The notes: a model not told the origin generated them from the sequence alone. 33,805 bases of DNA from Mesomycoplasma hyorhinis ATCC 17981 (GCF_000383515.1 NZ_KB911495.1:1-33805), one strand, 5' to 3'; shown: positions 1 to 11,034, counted from the stretch's first letter. Numbers and translations are program-made.

Positions 1-576
1 TTTTTTATTTTTTCTTGCCTTGGTTGATTTGAGTCAAAGATCTCTACCAAGGCTTTTCACTTTTTTAGAACTTCATTTTCCTTTTTTAAAAGTTTAATTT
101 CTTTTTCAAAGTTTTTTTTCTCTTTTTTTAAAATGTATGAGTTCTTCTTTAAGAAGTTTGAGTTCTTTATATACACATGTTAGAGAATTAGATTGATCTT
201 TACTATTTAAATTTTTTGAAACTTTTGAACGTTTACTATTAAGAATTTTAGATTTCGTTATTGGTCTTCCTTTATTTAATTCTAAACCACTAATTCCCGA
301 TTCTAAATATTTTTTCGTTAAAAAGATATTTGACTTGGATTAAGATTATTTTCAAGTGAAATTTTAACAATTGGTTCACCAGCTAAAAATCTTTTAACTA
401 TGTTTAATCTTTGATCTATAGTTCACTTTTTATTTCGTGGTTTTTTCTTAAGACCTTCAACTCCTAATTTGTCATAAATTTTTTTGACTTGTATTAGCAA
501 AATCAGGCTTTTTAATTTCAATTCCCCTTTTGTATTTTTTTACACATTCTAATTTAAATTCTAATGAATACTTCAT
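1..576 (-). pseudogene. IS3-family transposase OrfA, frameshifted remnant
   Basis: Translation from the ATG at 576 gives MKYSLEFKLECVKKYKRG and matches the right-hand copy closely. Compared with that copy, 32 bases are missing near 463-480 between two AAAAAATTT direct repeats. This shifts the frame into an early stop. Further downstream, recognisable OrfA sequence continues in other frames: one piece with KKWTIDQRLNIVKRFLAGEP, another with KYLESGISGLELNKGRP, and a last with EIKLLKKENEVLKKWKALVE. At least three frame breaks are therefore present and the gene cannot make an intact transposase. UGA reads as Trp in these fragments, so the element has evolved inside mollicutes. Confidence 0.8.
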
Positions 577-582
577 AAAAAA

Positions 583-613
583 TCCCCTTTTCTATTTTTC
601 TAGGAAAAGGGGA
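583..613 (-). terminator. IS-borne hairpin upstream of orfA (terminator and SD-masking)
   Basis: On the minus strand, CCCCTTTTC is followed after an 11-base loop by GAAAAGGGG and then ATTTTTT and the orfA ATG. The arms pair perfectly (584-592 with 604-612, plus one outer pair). The T-run makes it a plausible intrinsic terminator for transcripts arriving from pgk. The right arm, GGGGA, is also the only Shine-Dalgarno-like sequence of orfA, so folding would hide it. Confidence 0.6.
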
Positions 614-649
614 TCTGCTCATTTTCAAGGTTTTTTTATTTATTAATTT

Positions 650-1858
650 CTATTTTTCTTGAATAGGATGTAATCCAACTAGATCTGCTTTTTCAATAAA
701 TGTAATTGAAGCTCCACCACCAGTTGAGATGTGGCTGAAGTTATCTTGTAAATTATTTGCTTCAACAGCAGCTACTGAATCTCCACCACCTATAACTGTG
801 TATGCGTTTTCTAATTTACTAATTTCTTTTGCTACTGCTTCTGTTCCTCATTTAAAATTACTAAATTCTGCAACTCCTAGTGTTCCATTTCATAAAACAG
901 TGTGAGCACCTTTTAACTCATTTCTAAATAATCTAAGAGTTCAAGGTCCAATATCTAATCCTTCAGCATCTTTTAAAATTTGTAATGGAAATCTTGTGTT
1001 ATATAGTCTTTGTGTATCTTTAAATTCGTATGCCATCGCATTATCAATTGGTAAAATAATTTTATCTCAGTATTTTTCTAGCAATTCATTAGCTAATTCG
1101 ATTTTATCATCTTCAACAATTGAAATTCCAATTTCAAATCCTAATGCTTTTTTAAAAGTATATGACATACCACCTGCTATTAAGACTTTATCTGCTTTTT
1201 CTAATAATGAAGAAATTATTCCAATTTTATCTGAAATTTTTGCTCCACCAACAATAGCGACAAAAGGTCTTTTTGGATTATCAATTAATTTGGTTAATGC
1301 TTTTAGTTCATTTTCTACTAAATAACCAATAGCAGATTCTTGAATGTGTTGTGCTATTCCTACATTTGAAGCGTGTTCTCTATGTAATGTTCCAAAGGCA
1401 TCGTTAATAAATACATCACCTAAAGAAGCTCAGTATTTTCCAAGTTCTGGATCATTTTTAGATTCTGCTTTATTATTTAAATCTTCAAATCTTGTGTTTT
1501 CTACTAATAGAACTTCTCCAGCTTGTAGACTTTCAACTGCTTGTTCTAGTTCTTCGCCTCTAGTAACAGGAACAAAAATTATTTCTTGACCTAATTCATT
1601 TGCTAATTCTTCAGCAACAATTCTTAAAGATTTTTTTGTTAAATCCTTTTCAGATTTTACTCTTCCAAGGTGTGAAAATAAAATAGTTTTTCCACCTTCT
1701 TCAATTATTTTTCTAATAGTAGGTAATGTAGATTTAATTCTTTTAGTTGAAGTAATTTGACCATTTTGTATAGGAACATTGTAGTCAACACGCACTAAAA
1801 CCTTTTTATCTTTTAAATCTAAGTCATTAATACTTTTTTTGTTTAAAAAACTTTGCAT
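650..1858 (-). CDS. pgk: Phosphoglycerate kinase
   Basis: Glycolytic enzyme transferring the phosphoryl group of 1,3-bisphosphoglycerate to ADP in the cytoplasm. The 402-residue protein has the usual family length. Visible signatures are VDYNVP (residues 24-29), [13 protein letters not shown], a HREHAS segment, GGAKISDK in the hinge/nucleotide region, GGGDSVAA and STGGGAS near the C terminus. TGA encodes Trp at several sites, for example just after NDPELGKY. The start at 1858 has AAAGGAG nine bases upstream and a TATAAT (1895-1900, minus) behind it. It is transcribed away from the cysteine-rich gene and towards the IS copy. The stop codon lies 28 bases from the IS end, with no terminator of its own visible, so the IS hairpin may end its transcript. 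Confidence 0.97.
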
Positions 1859-1894
1859 TGTGTTTCAATTCTCCTTTAATTTTTCAGTTTTGTA

Positions 1895-1900
1895 ATTATA
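1895..1900 (-). promoter_or_regulatory. -10 box for pgk
   Basis: TATAAT on the minus strand, about 36 bases before the pgk ATG, with an AAAGGAG ribosome site in between. No convincing -35 element is seen, as is common in mycoplasmas. Confidence 0.5.
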
Positions 1901-1945
1901 TATTAGAAGAAAAGAAAAAATATAATTTTTCTTATAAAATAATTA

Positions 1946-2033
1946 ATATTTGCTTGAATTTCCTTCTTTTTTAATTGTTTTGTACTCTTTTTAATAAAAA
2001 GAACAAACAAAAGAAGAAAAATAAAGCAAATAT
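1946..2033. repeat. Long imperfect inverted repeat between divergent genes
   Basis: ATATTTGCTT (1946-1955) is answered by AAGCAAATAT (2024-2033). Between them the arms continue to pair imperfectly, with CTTCTTTT against AAAAGAAG and TTTTTA against TAAAAA near the centre at about 1990. It could be a bidirectional terminator-like barrier or a regulator site between pgk and the cysteine-rich gene. Part of the symmetry may come from A/T-rich composition. Confidence 0.5.
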
Positions 2034-2054
2034 AAAGAAAAATAAATAATTTTT

Positions 2055-2086
2055 TTGCTTTTTTCTTTATAAATTTCCTATAAAAT
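2055..2086 (+). promoter_or_regulatory. Promoter of the cysteine-rich protein gene
   Basis: TTGCTT (2055-2060), an 18-base spacer and TATAAAAT (2079-2086). The predicted leader of about 50 bases contains AGGAGA (2132-2137) just before the ATG at 2142. Confidence 0.55.
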
Positions 2087-2141
2087 ATGCTTAATAACTT
2101 ATTGTAAGCTATTATTTAGTTTTAAACAAACAGGAGAACAC

Positions 2142-4505
<2,364 letters not shown>

Positions 4506-4535
4506 ATAAAATTTCCTAGCTTACAATAATATTTA

Positions 4536-4563
4536 AAAGATACTTTTATCAAGTATCTTTTTT
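4536..4563 (+). terminator. Intrinsic terminator after the cysteine-rich gene
   Basis: AAAGATACTT (4536-4545) pairs perfectly with AAGTATCTTT (4551-4560) across a five-base loop, followed by TTT. The remaining stretch up to 4740 contains no gene I can support, only A/T-rich sequence with a TATAAT at 4625. Confidence 0.85.
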
Positions 4564-4740
4564 GTTGTTTAAATAAGTAAAAGTTCTAGATTTTAATATT
4601 AAATTTTTCCTTGTTTTTAGCAAATATAATTTATTTCAAATATTATTTTTAAATATAGTAATCAAAAGTTAGATTCATAAAAATAAATGATACAAACTGC
4701 TAAAGATTTATTACAAAATTGTTGTTTTTGGAAATACTTT

Positions 4741-4769
4741 TTGAAGTTTCTTTTATTTTTTGTTAAAAT
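4741..4769 (+). promoter_or_regulatory. Promoter for cdaM-mgtE
   Basis: TTGAAG (4741-4746), a 17-base spacer and TAAAAT (4764-4769). Transcription from here would begin near 4776. This is downstream of the possible in-frame ATG at 4687 and supports the start at 4801. Confidence 0.5.
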
Positions 4770-4800
4770 ATATAGAACATTCAAAAAAGGTACAAAAGTT

Positions 4801-5394
4801 ATGTCACAAAATTACGAAATTGCTATTTTAACATTGCTTATCATCTTTTTTTTGTTGTTTGTTGCAAAACAACTTTTTTTTCTTGTTAAAAAACTTCCAT
4901 CGAAGAGCACAAAATTTGCTGAGCTTTCAAGCTCTACACAAAAACGTTTAGTACACGAAATTACAACAGCTGTTAAATATTTATCAGCCACAAACACAGG
5001 AGCTATTATTACTATTGAAAATAAAGTAGCAATTGATAATCTTCGAACTGATGGAATTAAAATAGATGCAAATATTTCTTCTTCGCTTATTCTTGCCATT
5101 TTCAACAAACAATCTCCACTTCACGATGGTGCAATTGTGATAAGAGATAATAAAATAATTTATGCTTCAACGTTTTTTAAACTTACACAAAAATCTGTGC
5201 TAAGTAAATATGGTTCCAGGCATAGAGCTGCTTTGGGAATCTCTGAACAATCTGATTCAACAACAATTATTGTTTCAGAAGAAAGAGGAGAAATTGGGAT
5301 AAGTCAAAAAGGAAAAATTGAACCAGTATCTTTTGAAAATTTTTCTCGTAAATTAGAGGCTATCCTTAAAAATCACAATATTGTAAATATTTAA
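4801..5394 (+). CDS. cdaM: Diadenylate cyclase, CdaM type
   Basis: Makes the second messenger c-di-AMP from two ATP at the inner face of the membrane. The 197-residue product has one N-terminal membrane helix (about 7-30) followed by a DAC domain. The active-site motifs are present: DGA at 109-111 (in PLHDGAIVI) and RHR at 140-142 (in SRHRAALGISEQSD). The single-helix layout is that of Mycoplasma CdaM rather than the three-helix CdaA of Bacillus. An ATG at 4687 in the same frame would add 38 residues. I prefer 4801 because AAAGGT precedes it and a promoter lies between the two. It is followed after 16 bases by mgtE, so the two are probably co-transcribed. Confidence 0.9.
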   Translation: MSQNYEIAILTLLIIFFLLFVAKQLFFLVKKLPSKSTKFAELSSSTQKRLVHEITTAVKYLSATNTGAIITIENKVAIDNLRTDGIKIDANISSSLILAIFNKQSPLHDGAIVIRDNKIIYASTFFKLTQKSVLSKYGSRHRAALGISEQSDSTTIIVSEERGEIGISQKGKIEPVSFENFSRKLEAILKNHNIVNI

Positions 5395-5410
5395 AAATTA
5401 AGGAGCAGTT

Positions 5411-6889
5411 ATGACACTTTTAGAACTAATTCGTAAAAAAGACTTAAATGGAGTTAGACAATATTCAAATCAAGTCACTGCTGCTCAATTAGCTGAAGAA
5501 GTTTCGCATTTTTCTTTATATGAAAGATCAATGTTTTTTAGAATGCTTACAACTGAAACAGCTGCTGAGGTTTTTTCTTATTTTGCTTCAGATATTCAAG
5601 AAGAACTAATTGCAGGTCTTCCTGATGAACAAATGAATGCATTACTTGAAGAACTTTACACAGATGAAATTGCTGATTTAATTGAAGAAGTTCCAGATAA
5701 TGTTGCTAATAAAATTTTAAAAAATATTGATAAAAACACTCGTAATATTGTTAACTTACTTTTAAAATACACTGATGAACAAATTGGTTCAATTATGTCT
5801 GTTGACATTGTTTATTTAGATGAGAATCTTTCTTCAAAACAAGCACTAGATAAAATTAGAACCTATAAAGATGAAGCTGAATTAGTGCATTATTACTATG
5901 TAGTTAATCATCAAAAACACATTATTGGTGCTATTACTTTAGAAGATATTGTTTTTTCTGATCAAAATGAATTAGTTAAAGATATTTGTTTTGCAACCCC
6001 GATAGTAAAAACAACTGATTTAAAAGAAAAAGTAGCTCATTATTTTGCTGAAAATGATTTTTCAGTTCTTCCTGTGGTTAATTCCAAAGAAAGATTAGTA
6101 GGAATGATTACAGCTGATGATATTATTGATATTGTTCAAGAAGAAGCAACAGAAGATATGTATAAATTAGCTGGTATTTCTTCAAAAAAAATTGATGATT
6201 CTTATGTTAAAACAACAGTGTTGCAAATAGTAAAATCAAGAATTTTTTGACTTATTATTTTAATGCTAGGCTCTACTCTTTCTCAAGTAATAATTCAAAT
6301 GTTTACTGATTCCATTGCACAAAATCAACGTTTAAAAGTTTTGGGTCTTTCAATTTTTATAAGCACTATTGTTTCCATTATTCCAGTTATTTCTGGTGCA
6401 GCTGGAAATGCTGGTTCTCAATCTGCAACAACAATTGTTCGGGCAATTTCTCTAGCAGAAGTTGAACGAAAAAACTTCTTTAAACAAGTATTTTTAAAAG
6501 AATTAGCTGTTGGTAGCATTATTGGCACTATTTTGATGGTAATTAATTTTGTAAGATTATTAATTTATTTTACAATTAGTAAAGATTTATTCAACAATCA
6601 ACAACCTCATTATGAAATAGTAACTGGTGAGCATACAATAAATATTCAACATGTGCACAATGGTTTAGCACACAAAGACTACATTTTGATTATTTCAGCA
6701 GCTGCTTCTTTTTCTTTGTTTTTAGTTATTATTTTTTCAAAAATGTTAGGATCTTCAATTCCTTTATTGGCACAAATTCTTAAAAGAGATCCAGCAGTTA
6801 TGTCAGCTCCAATTTTAGCTACATTAACCGATTCAGTTTCAACATTTATCTTTTTTGGCATTACCATTTTAGTTTTTGTACTTATTTAA
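5411..6889 (+). CDS. mgtE: Magnesium transporter MgtE
   Basis: Mg2+ channel/transporter of the plasma membrane. The 492-residue product (TGA at 6248 is Trp) has the family order: an N-terminal superhelical domain rich in EE/LLEEL patterns (about 1-125), two CBS domains (about 130-255, with GAITLEDI and GMITADDI marking each), a plug helix, and about five membrane helices. The pore region carries GAAGNAGSQSATTIVRA. AAGGAG seven bases before the ATG supports the start. The gene sits 16 bases after cdaM and ends at a terminator (6907). CBS domains in other firmicute proteins bind adenine nucleotides, including c-di-AMP. Whether this one does cannot be read from sequence. Confidence 0.95.
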
Positions 6890-6906
6890 GTTATTATTTT
6901 TATGAA

Positions 6907-6936
6907 TTTCAAGATTTAGTCTTGAAACTTTTTATT
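6907..6936 (+). terminator. Intrinsic terminator after mgtE
   Basis: TTTCAAGA and TCTTGAAA pair across a five-base loop, followed by CTTTTTATTTT. Confidence 0.8.
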
Positions 6937-6959
6937 TTCTCCTTAATTTAATTTATAAT
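6931..6959 (+). promoter_or_regulatory. Promoter for the MFS-ldh pair
   Basis: TTTATT (6931-6936), 17 bases, TATAAT (6954-6959). An AAAGGA ribosome site at 6981 precedes the ATG at 6993. The -35 overlaps the tail of the mgtE terminator. Confidence 0.5.
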
Positions 6960-6992
6960 TAAATAGTTATATACTAAAAGAAAGGAAACAAA

Positions 6993-8441
6993 ATGAGCAT
7001 TGATATCAGAAAATATTTAGTGCCTAAACATATAAAAGAAAAACCACTAACTTTTTCTGTAGGAATTATTTTATGGTTTCTACTGGTATTTTCATATTTA
7101 CTTTTTGTAGTTGACTGAGGTCTAGCATTTGGTTTAAATGGAAAAACCGGAGCTGAGGGATATGGTACTTTAGGTTATTATTTCCCTACATCTACTGTAT
7201 CAGAAATTACTAGTCAAGGAACAAACTTTGGAATTACAATTGGTAGAGCTATTGGTTCTATAGCTGTGGGTTGAGCAATTGCAAAACTTACACATAAATA
7301 CGCAGTTATTTTAGCGCTTGGATTAATGCTTTTTGGAATTATCGCACCTTATTCTCCAACATACGCTGGTTTTGTTATAATGAGACTTTTACTAGCTATT
7401 GGAGGAACAACAATGATTGTTTTAGTACAACCTATTGTTTCTGCATACTTCAATAACGGTCAAAAAGCAGTTATTTCACAATTTACACCTTGGTTTTATC
7501 CAATTGGTACCATTATTACATTAGCACCATTTGCTTTTGATTCTTCAGTATCAAAAGCAGTTAGTGCTTACTGACAAGAAATTTACTTGGGATTTGGTTT
7601 AGCAACTTTAATTCCATTAGTTGGATATATTTTATTAGGTTCTAGATTTGATATTTATCCTTCAACAATTAGAAAAGAAAAAGAAGCACAATTAGCAAAT
7701 CCTAATCAAGAAAAATTATCAATTTGAAGATTTATTAAACAAAAAGATACTTGAATTTGAACATTATTATATGGAAGCTGATTAATAGCAGTTGTATTCC
7801 CTTCAGCTTTTTCGAATACTTTATTCGCGGGAATGTCCAATAATATTTATTCATTAGATACAAAAATTTCAACACAATTCAATCCAATTATTAGTGTATT
7901 TTTAATTATATTCTTATGTGGTATATTTGCAGGACCATTTACTGTAGGTTTATGATCTAAGTACAAATTAAAAAGAAGATACTTTATTGGATTAGTTTTA
8001 GGTTTAGGAGTTTTATTTTATGTTTTAGCAACTATTGTATTTTTATACATGGTTGTACCAGCAAATTTAAATTCTTCAAAAACAGACTTAGCAATTAATG
8101 GTTTAGGTAATGGAACTTGATTATTCTATATTTTAGGATTTTTAATGGGAGTAATGCTTTGAGGAATTCAAGGTGTTATCTTAAATCTTCCTCACGAATA
8201 CAAAGGATCAAATCCTAAAAAAGTTGGATATCAATTTGGACTTATCTGAGGATTAGGTTATGCATTTTATTCTATAGCAACTGTTCTAGTTGCAGGAATT
8301 AAATCAGCATCAACAGAAGCTGCATATGCAGTATTTATTATTCTAGCTGCACTTTCAGTTGTGGGAATTTTACTTTCAAAAGAACCTAATTCATCTTACA
8401 AACTTTGACCTTCAAAAGGTATTGAAAAAGTTAATAAATAA
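6993..8441 (+). CDS. Major facilitator superfamily transporter, substrate unknown
   Basis: A 482-residue membrane protein with about twelve hydrophobic segments. Many of its Trp residues are encoded by TGA, which splits the frame into short pieces under the standard code. The first helix lies near residues 24-45. A GRAIGSIAVGW segment after helix 2 is followed by the usual basic loop, and a long polar loop around residues 225-250 (KEKEAQLANPNQEK) separates the two halves. This is MFS organisation. The start at 6993 has AAAGGAAAC upstream. ldh follows after 42 bases, so a lactate or pyruvate carrier is an attractive guess from context. Hexose-phosphate or other organic-anion transport is equally open. 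Confidence 0.8.
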
Positions 8442-8455
8442 ATTTATATTTAACT

Positions 8456-8473
8456 AAAAAAAAAAAAAAAAAA
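8456..8473 (+). repeat. 18-base poly(A) tract before the ldh ribosome site
   Basis: Eighteen consecutive A residues end directly at GAGGT, the Shine-Dalgarno sequence of ldh (ATG at 8484). Tracts of this length are prone to slippage. A length change would move any upstream signal relative to ldh but would not change the protein. Confidence 0.95.
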
Positions 8474-8483
8474 GAGGTACAAA

Positions 8484-9425
8484 ATGAAAGCAACAAAAAT
8501 AATTTTAATTGGAGCAGGTAACGTAGGAAATTCTTTCTTATATTCAGCAATGAATCAAGGTTTAGCTTCAGAATATGGAATTATTGATTTAAACAATGAT
8601 TTTCGTGATGGAAATGTTTTAGATTTTGAAGATGTTGTAGCATCATCTGTTAGACCATTTAGAGTTTTTGCAGCAGAATATGCAGATTTAAAAGATGCAG
8701 ATTTCATTGTTATAACAGCAGGAAGACCTCAAAAGCCAGGTGAAACTAGATTAGAACTTATCAAAGATAATATTAGAATCATCAGACAAATAGGACAAAA
8801 AGTAAAAGAAAGTGGATTTAGAGGAATTACAGTAATAGCTTCAAATCCAGTAGATATTATTACAAGAGCTTATCGTGATGAAACAGGCTTTGATCACTCA
8901 AAAGTTATTGGTTCAGGAACAATTTTAGACACTAGAAGATTACAATTCGAAATTGCTAAAAGAGCAAGAGTTTCTACTCAATCAGTTCAAGCTTATGTAA
9001 TGGGTGAACACGGAGATAGTTCTTTTGTTGCCTTTTCAGCAGCTAAAATTGCTGGAGAATGCTTATGCAGATTTTCGAAAACTACAGGAATAACTAAAGA
9101 GAACTACGAACAAGAATTAGAATATCCTGTTTCAAGAAAAGCATATGAAATTATTAACAGAAAAAGAGCAACTTTTTACGGAATTGGTGCTGCTTTAGCT
9201 TCAATTATTAGAAATATCATTCAAGACTCACGTCAAGTTATGGTTGTAGGTGCAAACTTACACGGTGAATACGGATTTTATGATGTAAATGTTGGAGTTC
9301 CAGCTATTATTGGAAGAAATGGAATTGAACAAGTACTAGAAATTTCTCTAAACGAAAAGGAAAGAGAAAAATTTGTAAAATCAGTTAAAATCATTGACAC
9401 AATGTATAAAGAAGCTGAAGAATAA
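8484..9425 (+). CDS. ldh: L-lactate dehydrogenase
   Basis: Interconverts pyruvate and L-lactate with NADH/NAD+, regenerating NAD+ for glycolysis in the cytoplasm. The 313-residue product shows the Rossmann motif GAGNVG (10-15), the substrate loop with Gln83 in GRPQKPGETRLELI (the Gln marks lactate rather than malate dehydrogenase), SNPVDI (120-125), DTRRLQ with the Asp149/Arg152 pair, and GEHGDS with catalytic His176. The length is standard. The start is fixed by GAGGT five bases upstream. It lies 42 bases after the MFS gene, behind an 18-A tract, and ends at a strong terminator. Confidence 0.97.
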   Translation: MKATKIILIGAGNVGNSFLYSAMNQGLASEYGIIDLNNDFRDGNVLDFEDVVASSVRPFRVFAAEYADLKDADFIVITAGRPQKPGETRLELIKDNIRIIRQIGQKVKESGFRGITVIASNPVDIITRAYRDETGFDHSKVIGSGTILDTRRLQFEIAKRARVSTQSVQAYVMGEHGDSSFVAFSAAKIAGECLCRFSKTTGITKENYEQELEYPVSRKAYEIINRKRATFYGIGAALASIIRNIIQDSRQVMVVGANLHGEYGFYDVNVGVPAIIGRNGIEQVLEISLNEKEREKFVKSVKIIDTMYKEAEE

Positions 9426-9442
9426 TACCTTTAAAAATTGTC

Positions 9443-9475
9443 AAAAGCAGGAGAAAATCTCTTGCTTTTTTGTTT
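9443..9475 (+). terminator. Intrinsic terminator after ldh
   Basis: AAAAGCAGGAGA pairs with TCTCTTGCTTTT (one G-T pair) across a three-base loop, followed by TTGTTTTTT. Confidence 0.9.
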
Positions 9476-9509
9476 TTTCTTTATTTTGCTATAAAATTTA
9501 AAATTAATT

Positions 9510-10256
9510 ATGAAGCAAACAAAAACTAATCAAAAACTTTTGCACAATGTCTATCTAGATATATTTTTGGAAGAAATTAAAAAAAGTGCACATCAAAAAT
9601 TTATTGCTTTTAGTTGAAGATGAAAAGAAGATCTTTGATATAGTTTTATTATTCGTAAATTAGAATTAGATTTTGATTTAAACAATGCAAATCTTTTTTA
9701 TTTAAATCCAAAAATTCAAGATAATATTAAAACTGATTCTGTTATTGATCTTGGCAATTTATATGTGTTCAAACAAGAAGATTTTGTAAAAATTCAAGAT
9801 AAAATTCATCACAAAGACTTTCTTAATCCAAAATTACAATCTAAATTTTTCCACTTTGCTAAAAAAGTTATTCAAAGTAAAAAAATTAATATTTTCTTTA
9901 TTAGTTTTGATTCAATTACTCAATCTTTTCAAAGCAAAATCCTTTATTTAGAAAATCAAGATAACACATTTTTCTTTAATAAACGTTTAAAAGAAAAAAT
10001 CAAAACTTCTTCATTTTTAAAAAATAAAATCTTTGAAGAATCATCGCTTCTTTTCAAAAAAGAACAAAGCATCAAAAACAATATTTTACAAAAAGACAAG
10101 CAAAAAGCTTATCTAATTATGAAACAATTTTTTGATACACTAGAAAGTTTGGATTATGAAACACATTTTAAAAATCGTGCAAATAAATTTTGAAACAATA
10201 AACAAGCAAAATTAATTGATAAAGCCAAAATTTTATATGGCAAAAAAAGTAAATAA
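9510..10256 (+). CDS. Hypothetical basic protein, 248 aa
   Basis: I do not recognise the family. The protein is rich in Lys, Phe, Ile and Asn, with no clear membrane segment or signal peptide, and contains in-frame TGA (Trp) codons near its start (SWRWKEDLWYS). That cluster of aromatic and charged residues at about 35-47 is the most distinctive part. The C-terminal half looks helical and lysine-rich. The reading frame begins 14 bases after a TATAAA (9490-9495) with no Shine-Dalgarno sequence, so the mRNA may be nearly leaderless. Its stop codon directly abuts the stop codon of plsY on the other strand. Confidence 0.75.
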
Positions 10257-10922
10257 TTATTTTTTAATCTTCAATTTTCTTTCTGTTTTATTAATAAGTC
10301 GAATAATATTTTCTTTATGAGCTAAAATAATAAAAATATCTCCAATTAATAAACTTAATGGATTTAGTCAGAAAAGATCTTGATTATAAAAGGTAAAAAA
10401 TGATATTTGACCTAATGAAAATCAAGGAATAAATGAAAGGCAAACAAGGATAAATGGAGCAATAAGTGAAGAAAGAGAAACGTATTTACTAATGAATAAA
10501 ATACTAAAAAATATTACAAAACCAATTAAAACAATTACTAAATTAAAAGCAAAAAAAGCTCCAAGAAGACAAGCAGCACCTTTTCCACCTTTAAATTTAA
10601 AATAAAGTGGTCAAATATGACCAATTATCACACCAATCGCGGTTACTAATGGAACTACATAAACAAATTCTGTAACATTTTTTTGTAAAATAGAAACAAT
10701 AATTGTTGGTATAGCAGATTTTAGAACATCTAAAATTAAAGTAATAATCGCCATTTTTTTTCCATAATTTCTTAACATATTAGTTGAACCAGCATTTTTT
10801 GAACCAACTTCTCTTATGTCTTTTTTCTTAAATATTTTAGAAATTAAAATTGAAAAATTTAATGAACCTATTAAATAACCAATAACTAAAACAAGAATAT
10901 TAAAAAGAATAAATAAATTCAT
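10257..10922 (-). CDS. plsY: Acyl-phosphate:glycerol-3-phosphate acyltransferase PlsY
   Basis: Membrane enzyme making lysophosphatidic acid from acyl-phosphate and glycerol-3-phosphate, the first step of phospholipid synthesis. The 221-residue product has the PlsY signatures GSLNFSILISKIF with DIREVGSKNAGSTNMLRNYG (motif 1, about 19-52) and GHIWPLYFKFKGGKGAA (motif 2, about 101-117), with several membrane helices. TGA is Trp within motif 2. A TATAAA box lies only 10 bases before the ATG and there is no Shine-Dalgarno sequence, so a leaderless or near-leaderless message is likely. It converges with the preceding gene with no base between the two stop codons. Confidence 0.95.
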
Positions 10923-11007
10923 AATTTGTAATTTTATAAAAATAATTTATAATTTTATAAAATTGCAGTAAAATTCATTTACCAAACTTGAAAATAACAA
11001 AATTATT

Positions 11008-11034
11008 TTGTTTTTTTTAAAATTAATATATAAT
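11008..11034 (+). promoter_or_regulatory. Promoter for the Pro-Ala-Met-Ile-Ser tRNA group
   Basis: TTGTTT (11008-11013), a 15-base spacer and TATAAT (11029-11034), about 28 bases before tRNA-Pro. Confidence 0.5.

Larger units (their letters stand above)
1..621 (-). mobile_element. IS3-family insertion sequence, left copy, decayed and cut by window edge
   Basis: The outer end is at 621, where the minus strand begins TGAGCAGATCCCC. The same end occurs in opposite orientation at 33569. Inside lies a terminator-like hairpin (583-613) and then a transposase orfA (from 576) that carries a 32-bp deletion and further frame breaks. The remainder of the element lies beyond position 1. The family call rests on the orfA protein: a short N-terminal helix-turn-helix-like part and a C-terminal leucine-zipper-like stretch ending in a NQPRQEKIK-type sequence, as in IS3-family OrfA. 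The element stops only 28 bases after the pgk stop codon. Confidence 0.75.

Noticed and set aside
996-1589. Plus-strand frames opposite pgk
   Set aside because: Antisense to a fully conserved pgk frame, with no start signals.
4687-4800. N-terminal extension of cdaM from the ATG at 4687
   Set aside because: No ribosome site there, a promoter lies downstream of it, and family members begin with the membrane helix that follows 4801.
6248-6262. Apparent break of mgtE into two genes
   Set aside because: The separating codon is TGA, which is Trp here; the combined frame matches full-length MgtE.
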